From Bacillus pseudomycoides (GTDB lineage Bacteria; Bacillota; Bacilli; Bacillales; Bacillaceae_G), in NCBI RefSeq assembly GCF_022811845.1, contig NZ_CP064266.1, forward strand, positions 620,001 to 684,000: 64,000 bases of DNA, written 5' to 3'. A program made the position numbers and the translations under genes. The notes below the pieces were generated by a model. The model did no database searches, was not told where the DNA came from, and saw only the letters and a program-made list of their open reading frames with translations. Each line of letters begins with the position of its first letter. The stretch's first letter is position 1. Shown piece by piece: positions 42,049 through 51,157 of the stretch.

Positions 42049-43359
42049 TTACTTCTCCGCAACTTGCACTTCTTTCACGTAAGCTGCTTCGAATTTTTGG
42101 ATGTCACCTGCGCCCATGAAAATAAGAACGCCGTTTTTATGTTTCTTTAATACATCTGTTGTTGTATCTGTAATCAATTCTGCACCATCAATACGTTGTT
42201 GCAAATCTTGAATCGTTAATTCACCTTTGTTTTCACGCGCTGATCCGAAAATATCACATAGGTATACTTGATCAGCCTTGCTTAAGCTTTCTGCAAACTC
42301 ATCTAAGAATTTTTCTGTACGTGAGAATGTATGTGGCTGGAATACAGCGACAACTTCACGCTCTGGATATTTTTGACGAGCAGCTTCAATCGTTACATTA
42401 ATTTCTGTCGGATGGTGCGCATAATCATCAATGATGACTTGTTCTCCCATCGGCTTTGCATTAAAGCGACGTTTTACGCCTCCAAACGTTGTTAATTGTT
42501 GTTTTACTGCTTCTACATCAACATTTTCATAGTGGCAAAGCGCAATAACCGCTAACGCATTTAATACGCTGTGATTACCGTATCCTGTAATTTGGAACGT
42601 TTCATAATACGTATTACGAACGAACACATCAAACACAGTACCATCTGTTCTCTTTTGGATGTTACGAGCTTGGAAGTCATTATCTTCACCAAATCCATAG
42701 AAAATAACAGGTACTTTCGCTTGAATCTTTTGAAGTCCTTCATCATCACCACATGCAATAATTCCTTTTTTCACTTGCAATGCCATCTCTTGGAATGCGC
42801 TAAATACATCATTCACATCTGTAAAATAATCCGGATGATCAAAATCAATATTTGTCATAATTGCATAGTCTGGATAGTAAGACAAGAAATGACGACGATA
42901 CTCACATGCTTCAAACACAAAATACTTACTATTTTCTACCCCATGCCCTGTTCCATCTCCAATAAGGTAAGATGTTGGGTGTGCACCTTGCATTACATGG
43001 GCTAACAAACCTGTTGTTGACGTTTTTCCGTGTGCACCTGTTACAGCAACACTTGTGTACTTACTCATAAGGTCCCCTAAAAAGTGATGGTAACGGTGTA
43101 CTGGGATATTTAACTCTTTCGCCGCTACAATTTCTTCATGTGTATCAGGGAATGCATTTCCGGCGATAATCACTTGTCCTTCTTTTACATTGTTTTTATC
43201 AAAAGGAAGGATGGTGATACCACGCTTTTCCAATGCTGTTTGTGTAAAGAAACGCTTTTCAAAATCAGAACCTTGAACAGTATGCTTCATATCATGAAGA
43301 ATTTGTGCTAATGAACTCATTCCTGTTCCTTTAATTCCTACAAAATGGTAAACTGTCAT
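42049..43359 (-). CDS. murC: UDP-N-acetylmuramate--L-alanine ligase
   Basis: MurC adds L-alanine to UDP-MurNAc with ATP, starting the peptidoglycan stem peptide. The N-terminal Rossmann motif GIKGTGMSSLAQIL, the ATP loop VTGAHGKTSTTGLLAHV (about residues 108-124) and the C-terminal DDYAHHPTEI are visible. The 436-residue length fits. As in B. subtilis, it lies near ytxG and sftA, away from the main mur/dcw cluster. TTGGAGG precedes the ATG. Confidence 0.98.
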   Translation of the reverse strand: MTVYHFVGIKGTGMSSLAQILHDMKHTVQGSDFEKRFFTQTALEKRGITILPFDKNNVKEGQVIIAGNAFPDTHEEIVAAKELNIPVHRYHHFLGDLMSKYTSVAVTGAHGKTSTTGLLAHVMQGAHPTSYLIGDGTGHGVENSKYFVFEACEYRRHFLSYYPDYAIMTNIDFDHPDYFTDVNDVFSAFQEMALQVKKGIIACGDDEGLQKIQAKVPVIFYGFGEDNDFQARNIQKRTDGTVFDVFVRNTYYETFQITGYGNHSVLNALAVIALCHYENVDVEAVKQQLTTFGGVKRRFNAKPMGEQVIIDDYAHHPTEINVTIEAARQKYPEREVVAVFQPHTFSRTEKFLDEFAESLSKADQVYLCDIFGSARENKGELTIQDLQQRIDGAELITDTTTDVLKKHKNGVLIFMGAGDIQKFEAAYVKEVQVAEK

Positions 43360-43460
43360 CTTAAAGAACCTCCAACATTTCGAACTAATATAACGGCCTA
43401 TCTATAAGACAGTATATGAATCTTTTCTTATTTTGGTAATCATCATACATTTCCCGATAC

Positions 43461-43500
43461 GGTGAAACTTTAATCTGTTATCACCAGTCGGGATAAACAC
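43461..43500 (+). repeat. Dispersed repeat fragment upstream of murC
   Basis: GGTGAAACTTTAATCTGTTA followed by TCACCAGTCGGGATAAACA resembles the GTGAAACTTTAATCRGTGG start and the later CACCAATCGGG element of the copy at 48674, with the middle missing. Confidence 0.5.
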
Positions 43501-43568
43501 GTACGTACTTCTTTCATGTCCATAACAAACCTATTATAGCAAAAAACAATCCGTTATACTATGATAAC

Positions 43569-43607
43569 AGAAAAACTGATAGGGTCAATCACCTATCAGT
43601 TTTTCTG
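43569..43607 (-). terminator. Terminator of the NAPRTase gene
   Basis: AGAAAAACTGATAGG pairs perfectly with CCTATCAGTTTTTCT around an 8-base loop, just after the gene. Confidence 0.92.
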
Positions 43608-43611
43608 CTTT

Positions 43612-44730
43612 TTACATATCTTCTCTGTTTTCTAATTGAACACGCTCTAAACGTGGGTTTGGACGATATTTACGTCCAGCCTTCGCTTCTGGCTTTCCAT
43701 TTAATTCTACATTATCACCTGTAAAACCGATGTTCATTTTTAATAAACTACTTCCTACTCCGTATAGATCTACAGGAACATTTTGTGCTTCAAATTCACG
43801 AATACGCTTTTCATCAAATCCACCAGTTACAACAATATCAACATGCTGGAACCCTTCATCATCGAGCGCTTTACGTAGAGCGAAAACAAGTGATGGATTT
43901 ACACCACGTGGGTCAAATGTTCCAAGTACTTCTGGATGGCGAATGAAGTATTGATCAATCATTGTACGTGATGTATCAATACGTACACCTTTTAATTCTG
44001 GACCAAATTCACGCGCAACACGCAGTCCATCTGTAATAACATCATTGTTATAGTCAATCAGTACAACGAGATCGTCTTCTGGAAACTTTTTGTAGTATGC
44101 TTTCGCAGCTTCTACAACATCACCATTAAACATTTGAATTAATGCGTGAGGCATCGTCCCCATTCCACTTTTGCCCCACCATTCATTCATGGCATGCGTT
44201 GCCTGTGCACTCATGCCACCAATATACGCGGCATATCCGTCACCAGCTTGCTGTGTATAATGATCATCACGGTCTCCCATGAAAATAACAGGTTTTTCTT
44301 TTTCACCGCTGCGAGCAGCTTGTACAACGTTATATACATTTGTTGCAACAGATGTACGACGAGCCAAAATCCCATCAATTACACCTTCTAAAAACCCGAA
44401 ATATTCATAAGGCCCTGTAATTGTTAAAACTGTTTCAAACGGATTAATATTATCCCCATCCTTTAAAGAATGAATGTCAAGCTCTTCAGGATGTGTAGCA
44501 AATGTTTGTAACAATGCTAATACTTCATCTGTTCCGCAAAGTACCGCATGCTCTTTTTGGAAAAATTGCATTGTCACAACACTTTTCGGGCGAAATTCTT
44601 GAATAATGTCACGAGTTTTTAAAAAGTAAACGGCAGAGAACCAGCCTTCCCCAACTCGTTCATCAAATTTAAATGTTTTATTTGTTAGTCGATTGATTTC
44701 ACCTTTTAATTTTAATTCAATTTCTTTCAT
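43612..44730 (-). CDS. Nicotinate phosphoribosyltransferase family protein
   Basis: A 372-residue member of the NAPRTase/quinolinate phosphoribosyltransferase fold, which makes nicotinate mononucleotide from nicotinate and PRPP for NAD salvage. Supporting blocks are GEGWFSAVYFLKT near the start, RRTSVATNVYNVVQAARSG, GDGYAAYIGGMSAQATHA, VRIDTSRTMIDQYFI and DIVVTGGFDEKRIREFEAQ, ending in GVGSSLLKMN. It is shorter than classical PncB and belongs to the compact form common in Bacillus and Listeria. Single gene with terminator. Confidence 0.9.
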   Translation of the reverse strand: MKEIELKLKGEINRLTNKTFKFDERVGEGWFSAVYFLKTRDIIQEFRPKSVVTMQFFQKEHAVLCGTDEVLALLQTFATHPEELDIHSLKDGDNINPFETVLTITGPYEYFGFLEGVIDGILARRTSVATNVYNVVQAARSGEKEKPVIFMGDRDDHYTQQAGDGYAAYIGGMSAQATHAMNEWWGKSGMGTMPHALIQMFNGDVVEAAKAYYKKFPEDDLVVLIDYNNDVITDGLRVAREFGPELKGVRIDTSRTMIDQYFIRHPEVLGTFDPRGVNPSLVFALRKALDDEGFQHVDIVVTGGFDEKRIREFEAQNVPVDLYGVGSSLLKMNIGFTGDNVELNGKPEAKAGRKYRPNPRLERVQLENREDM

Positions 44731-44790
44731 GTCGTTTACTCCCTACCTTACTATCCAACATTTTCTCTTAGTATACAGCAAAACCGCTTC

Positions 44791-47700
44791 CTATACATTC
44801 GTTTCCTGCATAGCGGCAAACTCATCCTCTGAAATAAGGACATCCCTCGGTTTTGTTCCCCGTGCTTCAGAAATAATCCCTTGTGCTTCCATCTCTTCAA
44901 TAAGACGTGCCGCACGATTATAACCGATGCGGAATTTTCTCTGTACAGAAGATGTGGACGCTCCCCCTTGTTCTACAACAAATTGACATGCATCAAAAAA
45001 CAGTTCATCTTCGGCTTCATGTTGCTCTGTTTTCGCCAATAAATCTTCTTGTTTAAATAAATAGTTCGGTTTCATTTGCTTTTTCACATGTTCAACTGTT
45101 TTTTCAATTTCATCATCCGATACGTATACACCTTGCACGCGAACCGCTTTTGACGTACCGTTTCCTAAAAATAGCATATCCCCACGGCCAAGTAATTTTT
45201 CCGCGCCGCCAATATCAATAATTGTACGTGAATCGACTTGGGAGGATACTGTAAACGCAATACGCGTTGGAATATTTGATTTAATTAACCCTGTAATAAC
45301 ATCTACAGATGGACGCTGCGTTGCAACTAATAAGTGGATGCCACAAGCACGTGCTTTTTGAGCAATACGACAAATTGCTTCCTCAACATCACCAGGAGCA
45401 ACCATCATTAAATCAGCTAATTCATCAATCACAATGACGATATATGGCAATGTCTCACCTGGAACTTCCTGATCGCTCACAATTGTATTATAACGATTTA
45501 AATCACGTGCGCCAGCATGTGCAAACAATTCATAACGACGTTCCATCTCTTCTACAGCCCATTTTAACGCTGCTGTAGCTGCTTTCACATCTGTAATAAC
45601 AGGTGCGACAAGATGCGGAATAGAGTTATATGGTGCAAGCTCTACCATTTTCGGATCAATCAACATCAGCTTCACTTCATGTGGTTTGGCTTTATATAAA
45701 ATGCTCGTTAAAATCGCGTTAATGCACACACTTTTCCCTGAACCAGTCGCACCCGCAATCAGTCCATGTGGCATTTTTCTAATATCCGTTACAATTGGCT
45801 CTCCAGAAATATCAAGTCCAAGTGCAACTGTAAGCGGTGATTCACTCTTCGTGAACACAGGACTTCTCAAGATTCCCCTTAGAAATACCGGCTTACTCTC
45901 TTTATTCGGAACTTCAATTCCGATGGCGCTCTTCCCTGGAATTGGTGCTTCAATTCGAACATCTTTTGCAGCTAAACTTAGCTTAATATCATCGCTTAAG
46001 TTTGTAATTTTATTTACTTTCACACCTGGGTCAGGTTGTACTTCAAAACGAGTTACAGCCGGCCCTTGCGAAACATTGATAACATGAGCCCCAACATGGA
46101 AATTATTAAACGTCGTATCTAATAATTCTTTCTGTTCTGTTAGCCATTCTGTATTATCTAACGCCGCTTGAGTTGGAATCGTCAATAATGTTAATGGTGG
46201 CATTGTATATTCCGGCGGTGTTTGCAGTACATTACGCATATCATTATCTCTTTTTGCTACAACATATGCTTTTTCTTGTACTCCTTCATTTGCAACAGGT
46301 GCCTTCACTTCCGTTTGCTGAATTGACTGCTCTGTTACTTGTGCTTCCACGACTACTTGTTCTACTAGTTTCTCTACCACTTGAGCTTCCACCACAACTC
46401 GTTCTACTGGTTTCTCTTTTACTTGCGTTTCCACCACTACTTGCTGTACTGGTCTCTCTTCTGCCTGAGTTTCCACTACTACTTGTTCTACTGGTTTCTC
46501 TTTTACTTGCGTTTCCACCACTACTTGCTGTGCTGGTCTCTCTTCTGCTTGAGTTTCCACTACTACTTGTTCTACTGGTTTCTCTTCCACTTGTGTTTCC
46601 ACTGTAACTCCCTGTACAGTTTGCCCTTTCTCTTGTGGTGCTTCTTCCACTTGTTGTACAGGTTGCACGTTCACTCTCGAAGTTTCTTCTGTTTGTTTTA
46701 TAGGAGTCTGCGATGTTGGCATTCTAACCGCATGTCTCTCCATCAACTTTCTTCTATCTTGTTTTAACATCACAACATTAAACGGCACATGACGCTTTTT
46801 CTCACGCTTCGGTTCTTCTTTTTGCTTAACAGGCTGTTCTAAAGCAACCTCTTGCTTTTCTTCAGCTTCTTCAATTAATACATTTGCAAAGTTTTGAACT
46901 TCTTTCTTCGTATGCTCGTCTGCCACTAAAGATGTTTCGGAAATATCGTTTTCCACTTTAGAAATACCCTTCTCTTGTTCTGTAGTTTCTACAACTACTA
47001 CTTGAGCGGTAGCTTCTGATACTGGCTCAACTTCTTCCACCACTTCAACCTCAGGCGCTGGTTCTGTTTCTTCCACTTCTTCTACTTCTGATACTGGTTC
47101 AGCTTCTTCCACTTCTTCTACTTCTGATACTGGTTCAGCTTCTTCCACTTCTTCTACTTCTGATACTGGCTCAGCTTCTTCCACTTCTTCTACTTCTGAT
47201 ACTGGCTCAGCTTCTTCCACTTCTTCTACTTCTGATACTGGCTCAGCTTCTTCCACTTCTTCTACTTCTGATACTGGCTCAGCTTCTTCCACTTCTTCTA
47301 CTTCTGATACTGGCTCAGCTTCTTCCACTTCTTCTACTTCTGATACTGGTTCAGCTTCTTCCACTTCTTCTACTTCTGATACTGGCTCAGCTTCTTCCAC
47401 TTCTTCTACTTCTGATACTGGCTCAGCTTCTTCCACTTCTTCTACTTCTGATACTGGCTCAGCTTCTTCCACTTCTTCTACTTCTTCTACTTCTGATACT
47501 GGTTCAGCTTCTTCTTCAATAACACATTCTGTTAAAACAGTGTTCTCTACTAGCTGTTCTTCTGTTTCTTTCTTATATTCAATCTCTTCCATTGACGTTG
47601 TATTGATGTTCTCGACAATAGAGTCTCGTAATTGATTTTGTAGAGATTCTTCATTTTCTCCGTTATCATCTTGTGATAACACCACTACATCTGACTCTTG

Positions 47701-48552
47701 TCCAAATACCTGTCCGTTATGAAGAGTATGTTCTTCCTTCTTGTTATCCTGTCTAACTGATTTATGTAACAAGCCATCAGTTGCAAATGGACGAGAGTCT
47801 GAAGGAACATCCGTCTTTTCTTTCTCCTCTAACGCAGTAAATGAACGTTCAGAATCATAACCATTTTTCTCTAACCACTGATCAACAACGGATTTTTCCT
47901 CTTTTTTACTTTCTTGTTGTTGATCATCATCTAAGCTTGGCTCTCGTTCCTTTGAAGGGATAAAAGATTCGTCTGAAAAATTCGCCAGTGAGTATCCTTT
48001 TTTCTCTAGCCATGCATCGACGACTGGTTTTCCTTCAACCGATATTTCAAGATCTCCCTGCCTTTTTTCTTCCGTCTTCACTTCTTCTTTTTTCATAGAC
48101 GGACGTTTATATCCAAAGATCGGTGAAACCATCTCTGTTGGGCGAAATGGTCTTCGATTGCTTTCTTGTGTTAGCACAGATTTTTGGGGTATGAAAGGCT
48201 CTGGCTCAATTTCTCGTTCAGCTTGTTGAGGGACAAATATATGGATTGGTTCTTCTTCTACATATCTCGGCCCACGCCTCTCCACGTTTGTTACTCTTGG
48301 CAGTGGCTGCTCTTCAACATATGTTGATTCTTCCACATTCTCCTCATCAAATCCATCATCAGGCACTAACGGAAATCGACATTTCACACCTGAATTCCGA
48401 CTAGCCATTTGCGCTTCTCTTGCTGCAGTGTAGTGGTTTACACGAGGAATTTTCGGCTTACTTTCAGTGTTCTTCGGTACTTCTTTATTTATCGCTGTTT
48501 TTTCTTCCTGATGTTCCTCTTTGTTAAACAGCTTTTTCATCCAATCTAACAT
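44791..48552 (-). CDS. sftA: DNA translocase SftA with long repetitive N-terminus
   Basis: SftA is the soluble FtsK/SpoIIIE-type ATPase that clears DNA from the septum during vegetative division. Near residues 935-945 is Walker A (GATGSGKS), then Walker B (IVIVIDELADLMM), RIAFTVSSQVDSRTI, and the C-terminal winged-helix gamma domain (VEQGGASTSSVQRKFRIGYNRAARLIEEM). No membrane helices are seen, which separates it from SpoIIIE. The N-terminal linker is greatly expanded by about twelve AEPVSEVEEVEE units (residues ~345-505) and seven VVVETQVxEKPVEQ units (~650-755). The length is 1253 against about 950 in B. subtilis. The start at 48552 follows AAAGAGTGG. Confidence 0.95.
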   Translation of the reverse strand: MLDWMKKLFNKEEHQEEKTAINKEVPKNTESKPKIPRVNHYTAAREAQMASRNSGVKCRFPLVPDDGFDEENVEESTYVEEQPLPRVTNVERRGPRYVEEEPIHIFVPQQAEREIEPEPFIPQKSVLTQESNRRPFRPTEMVSPIFGYKRPSMKKEEVKTEEKRQGDLEISVEGKPVVDAWLEKKGYSLANFSDESFIPSKEREPSLDDDQQQESKKEEKSVVDQWLEKNGYDSERSFTALEEKEKTDVPSDSRPFATDGLLHKSVRQDNKKEEHTLHNGQVFGQESDVVVLSQDDNGENEESLQNQLRDSIVENINTTSMEEIEYKKETEEQLVENTVLTECVIEEEAEPVSEVEEVEEVEEAEPVSEVEEVEEAEPVSEVEEVEEAEPVSEVEEVEEAEPVSEVEEVEEAEPVSEVEEVEEAEPVSEVEEVEEAEPVSEVEEVEEAEPVSEVEEVEEAEPVSEVEEVEEAEPVSEVEEVEEAEPVSEVEEVEETEPAPEVEVVEEVEPVSEATAQVVVVETTEQEKGISKVENDISETSLVADEHTKKEVQNFANVLIEEAEEKQEVALEQPVKQKEEPKREKKRHVPFNVVMLKQDRRKLMERHAVRMPTSQTPIKQTEETSRVNVQPVQQVEEAPQEKGQTVQGVTVETQVEEKPVEQVVVETQAEERPAQQVVVETQVKEKPVEQVVVETQAEERPVQQVVVETQVKEKPVERVVVEAQVVEKLVEQVVVEAQVTEQSIQQTEVKAPVANEGVQEKAYVVAKRDNDMRNVLQTPPEYTMPPLTLLTIPTQAALDNTEWLTEQKELLDTTFNNFHVGAHVINVSQGPAVTRFEVQPDPGVKVNKITNLSDDIKLSLAAKDVRIEAPIPGKSAIGIEVPNKESKPVFLRGILRSPVFTKSESPLTVALGLDISGEPIVTDIRKMPHGLIAGATGSGKSVCINAILTSILYKAKPHEVKLMLIDPKMVELAPYNSIPHLVAPVITDVKAATAALKWAVEEMERRYELFAHAGARDLNRYNTIVSDQEVPGETLPYIVIVIDELADLMMVAPGDVEEAICRIAQKARACGIHLLVATQRPSVDVITGLIKSNIPTRIAFTVSSQVDSRTIIDIGGAEKLLGRGDMLFLGNGTSKAVRVQGVYVSDDEIEKTVEHVKKQMKPNYLFKQEDLLAKTEQHEAEDELFFDACQFVVEQGGASTSSVQRKFRIGYNRAARLIEEMEAQGIISEARGTKPRDVLISEDEFAAMQETNV
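46290..46610 (-). repeat. 42-bp coding repeat in sftA, 7 units
   Basis: Seven imperfect units of 14 codons encode VVVETQVKEKPVEQ / VVVETQAEERPVQQ alternating types. Codon-level similarity between units is high, so the array looks recently expanded and could vary in copy number. Confidence 0.88.
47045..47512 (-). repeat. 36-bp coding repeat in sftA, about 12 units
   Basis: Twelve occurrences of TCTGATACTGG recur at 36-bp steps on the plus strand (encoding AEPVSEVEEVEE on minus). Units differ only at a C/T (TGGCTC or TGGTTC), indicating recent tandem duplication. The edges are degenerate (TEPAPEVEVVEE and EEEAEPVSEVEEVEEVEE). Confidence 0.95.
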
Positions 48553-48673
48553 GCTTACCACTCTTTCTACTAAATAGTAACATCCTTTATTGTATCAGCA
48601 TTCAGCAAAAAGTGCAGGTAAAATTACGTTCTTGTATTTTGTCCACCATATTCAAATTTTCAGTAAGCACAAG

Positions 48674-48845
48674 ATAAAGTGAAACTTCCATCAGTGGGGA
48701 GGTTTCTTCATCCCCACTGATGGAAAGCCCTCACCAATCGGGCTTTTACAGGCAGTTATCCCCCACCTATCTTCCTTGTCTCTCTCTAAATCTTGAGGTG
48801 AGGTCTTACTGCCCGCGAATAGCGGGATAAATCCATGTTGATTTT
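48674..48845 (+). repeat. Dispersed intergenic repeat, longest copy
   Basis: It begins ATAAAGTGAAACTTCCATCA, contains a 15-bp hairpin (TTCCATCAGTGGGGA with TCCCCACTGATGGAA), then CTCACCAATCGGGC, TTTTACAGGCAGTTATC and a second part with GAGGTCTTACTGCCCGCGAATAG. It shares the first three blocks with the copy at 54741. It lies in the roughly 490-bp gene-free spacer between sftA and the amidase gene. Confidence 0.75.
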
Positions 48846-48894
48846 TCAACATATAAGTTGCTGCTATGAAGAATAAAAAGTGACCTGCACTTGC

Positions 48895-48990
48895 GTTCCC
48901 CTGCTGTCTTCACTCTGCATGAGGCTAGAAAAGACCCTGACCGTTTCTATTCATGGCATAATCCTCTCTTCTCTCCAAAAAAAGAAATAT
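48895..48990 (+). repeat. Second intergenic repeat type, copy 1
   Basis: GACCGTTTCTATTCATGGCA, then ATCCTCTC and CTCCAAAAAAAGAAA, resembles 53105-53160 (GACCGCTTCTACACATGGCT, ATCCTCTCTCCAAT, AAAAAAGAAA). Two copies flank the 49-53 kb segment in the same orientation. Confidence 0.55.
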
Positions 48991-49007
48991 TTTCACTTAT
49001 ATTTCTA

Positions 49008-49034
49008 TATAAAAAGCAGCCTCCTATATAAGAC
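49008..49034 (-). terminator. Terminator of the amidase lipoprotein gene
   Basis: An imperfect stem (GGCAGTC with GAGGCTGC around TTATATAG) is followed by T5 on the minus strand. Confidence 0.6.
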
Positions 49035-49040
49035 TGCCGT

Positions 49041-49979
49041 TTAAGCTTTACTCTTCCGATATTCTTCCACACTCTCCGTCACACTTTGCAATAAAGAACC
49101 TAAATATTGTGTATCTGATAGTTTTTGGTCTTCTTCAGGATTCGACATAAATCCAAGTTCAAGTAAAACACCTGGAACTTTTGACCAATTGAATCCAGAA
49201 AGATCATCACGAAACTTAATCCCATTCACTTTCACCTGGCTGTTTTCTTTCATTTTCTTTACGATTATTTGAGAAACTTGTAAACTTTCTGCATAAATTC
49301 CTTTTGTATATGTATTTCCTTCTGCCGGTGTCAACACAACAAACCCTTTTTGTGCTTGATTTTCTGAACCATCCGCATGAAGACGTAAAAATAAATCTGC
49401 TTGATGATCATTTGCGAATGTCGCTCGCTCTTTGTTACTTATATCAACATCATGCGACGTTCTTGTCATAAGTACTTGTATACCTTTCGCTTCAAGTTTC
49501 TCTTTCAACATAACAGCAGCTTCTAATACGAGAACAGATTCGCGCTTTTTCGTCACAACACCAGTCGTTCCATCGGTTACTTTATACTTTTTTTCAGTTG
49601 CCCCCGGTCCAATCGGTTCTAAATTTAAATTTGCTTTCTCTTGATGACCTGGATCAATCACAACAAGAAACTTCCCTTGTTTTTGCTCAGCATTCGCTGT
49701 TACCTCAGGGATTTTCACCGCTTCCTTAGTCTGTGGCACTTGTTTTTCATCTTGCTCCATGGATGGCTCTTGTTCCGTTTTTTTCTCTTGTTCTCCACTT
49801 TGTTTCACCGATACTTCCGTTTCTACTTTCTTCTCTGGTGGTGCCTCTTTCGTTTGCTTTACGACCTTTTTATTCTCTTCTTGCACAGTAGATAGTGTTT
49901 CTTTTTTTTGTTCCTTCGAGCATGCTCCCATATATATTCCAAACAATGCAACTACACACATCATTTTTATATATTTCAT
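49041..49979 (-). CDS. N-acetylmuramoyl-L-alanine amidase lipoprotein
   Basis: 312 residues. A lipoprotein-type signal (MKYIKMMCVVALFGIYMGAC, the last residue being the likely lipid-modified cysteine) precedes a Lys/Glu/Gln-rich linker of about 90 residues. The C-terminal Amidase_3 domain follows: LVVIDPGHQEK (metal His), KRESVLVLEAAV (Glu), LFLRLHADGS (His), and PGVLLELGFMSNPEED (catalytic Glu). It should cleave the MurNAc-L-Ala bond at the outer membrane face. The ATG at 49979 follows AAGGGAGAG. An upstream extension to 50036 lacks a ribosome site. Confidence 0.92.
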   Translation of the reverse strand: MKYIKMMCVVALFGIYMGACSKEQKKETLSTVQEENKKVVKQTKEAPPEKKVETEVSVKQSGEQEKKTEQEPSMEQDEKQVPQTKEAVKIPEVTANAEQKQGKFLVVIDPGHQEKANLNLEPIGPGATEKKYKVTDGTTGVVTKKRESVLVLEAAVMLKEKLEAKGIQVLMTRTSHDVDISNKERATFANDHQADLFLRLHADGSENQAQKGFVVLTPAEGNTYTKGIYAESLQVSQIIVKKMKENSQVKVNGIKFRDDLSGFNWSKVPGVLLELGFMSNPEEDQKLSDTQYLGSLLQSVTESVEEYRKSKA

Positions 49980-50037
49980 CGTTTCTCTCCCTTCTAAAAG
50001 AAAGATCTTTATTTTTCCATTTATATTTAAAGTCACT

Positions 50038-50394
50038 CTAACGTTCTTTTAATTGTTTCATAACTCCATCTATACTACGAGCAATGCAGACTGGCTCCCA
50101 TATTTCCGCCCCTTTTTCTGCTGTATATATTGGATGTAGTGGATCCTCTATATCAACAAAGATTGGATCACCCATATCTGTATCATATCCAATCACAATC
50201 CAGCCTTCTTGCCAATCTCCCCGTTTTTCACTAATAAGTGATTTTTTATTTTTGTCATATCGATATCCAATTTGCCCCTTTTCTAATTCATTTTCATGAA
50301 ATAAGTAGATTTCAAATAATTGTAATTCAATATCATGTTTCTTCGAAGTTTCGATAAGCCCTAGAAGCTCTTTTATTTTTAGATGTTGTTTCAT
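50038..50394 (-). CDS. SMI1/KNR4 (SUKH) family protein
   Basis: A 118-residue protein with the SUKH-type core WIVIGYDTDMGDPIFVDIED followed by HPIYTAEKG and a late IARSIDGVMKQL helix. SUKH proteins are often immunity proteins for polymorphic toxins or contact-dependent nucleases, but stand-alone copies are common and of unknown role. No toxin gene is adjacent. AAGGGGATAGG precedes the ATG. Confidence 0.75.
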   Translation of the reverse strand: MKQHLKIKELLGLIETSKKHDIELQLFEIYLFHENELEKGQIGYRYDKNKKSLISEKRGDWQEGWIVIGYDTDMGDPIFVDIEDPLHPIYTAEKGAEIWEPVCIARSIDGVMKQLKER

Positions 50395-50495
50395 ACGTTC
50401 CTATCCCCTTCTATTTTTTCTAAATTTTAACTAATTTGTTTTTGAAATACAATATAGTTTTTTCGAAAAAACGTTACAATCTAGGGATATTTCTG

Positions 50496-50529
50496 CAAAA
50501 AAAATAGCCACATTTTATAATGAGGCTAC
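50496..50529 (-). terminator. ytpQR terminator
   Basis: GTAGCC and GGCTAT arms with a long loop are followed by T8 on the minus strand, just after ytpR. Confidence 0.65.
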
Positions 50530-50542
50530 TTTTCTATATCAT

Positions 50543-51157
50543 TTAAAATTTAAATTCTTGTCCAACTTCATAGCTATCTTCTAATACAAGAATACCTTTT
50601 TCCTGCGGAGCATCTGGAAGCTCTAATTCACGTGCAGAGCAAATCATTCCAGAAGATGGAACGCCGCGAAGCTCAGCTGGTTTAATTAACATACCACTTG
50701 GCATAACAGCACCGATTTTTGCGACAACAACTTTTTGTCCTGCATCAACGTTTGGTGCACCACATACGATTTGTAGTGTATCTGTACCGATTTCCACTTT
50801 ACAAATGTTTAATTTATCTGCATTTGGATGCTTTTCTTTTTCAGCTACGTAGCCAACCACGAATTTCGGCGTGAGGTCTGCTTCTACTTTTTCTTCAAAA
50901 CCATTCTTTGCTAAAATGTCATTGATTTTTTCAACAAGCTCTTTTGTTAACGTAATGTTTCCTGCTTCCTTTACTTCTACATAAGAAGACGCATTAAAGA
51001 TGTTGAATCCTCCTGTTACGTTGCTTTCACGATCATAAACGCGTGCAACATCTCCTTTGCGGTCAAATGTACGGTTTTCTAATGTGATATCTTGTAAGGC
51101 AACGATTAATGTGTCGCCAATTCCTTCAAGGTTGTAAAAAACGTTCACTTTGTTCAT
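50543..51157 (-). CDS. ytpR: YtpR, tRNA-binding (EMAP-like) protein
   Basis: A 204-residue protein with a C-terminal tRNA_bind OB-fold (FVVGYVAEKEKHPNADKLNICKVEIG ... QIVCGAPNVDAGQKVVVAKIGAVMPSGMLI ... SSGMICSARELEL, about residues 95-200), like that at the N-terminus of PheT. The N-terminal 90 residues are a separate YtpR-type domain. Its start overlaps the ytpQ stop as ATGA. Role in the cell is not established. Confidence 0.93.
   Translation of the reverse strand: MNKVNVFYNLEGIGDTLIVALQDITLENRTFDRKGDVARVYDRESNVTGGFNIFNASSYVEVKEAGNITLTKELVEKINDILAKNGFEEKVEADLTPKFVVGYVAEKEKHPNADKLNICKVEIGTDTLQIVCGAPNVDAGQKVVVAKIGAVMPSGMLIKPAELRGVPSSGMICSARELELPDAPQEKGILVLEDSYEVGQEFKF

Noticed and set aside
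46290..47512. Assembly artefact in the sftA repeats
   Set aside because: Both arrays keep the reading frame through all units and units carry a few distinguishing bases, which is expected for real coding repeats, although exact copy number cannot be verified here.
48650..48664. CodY-like sequence upstream of sftA
   Set aside because: AATTTTCAGTAAGCA has four mismatches to the consensus, no better than chance in this base composition.
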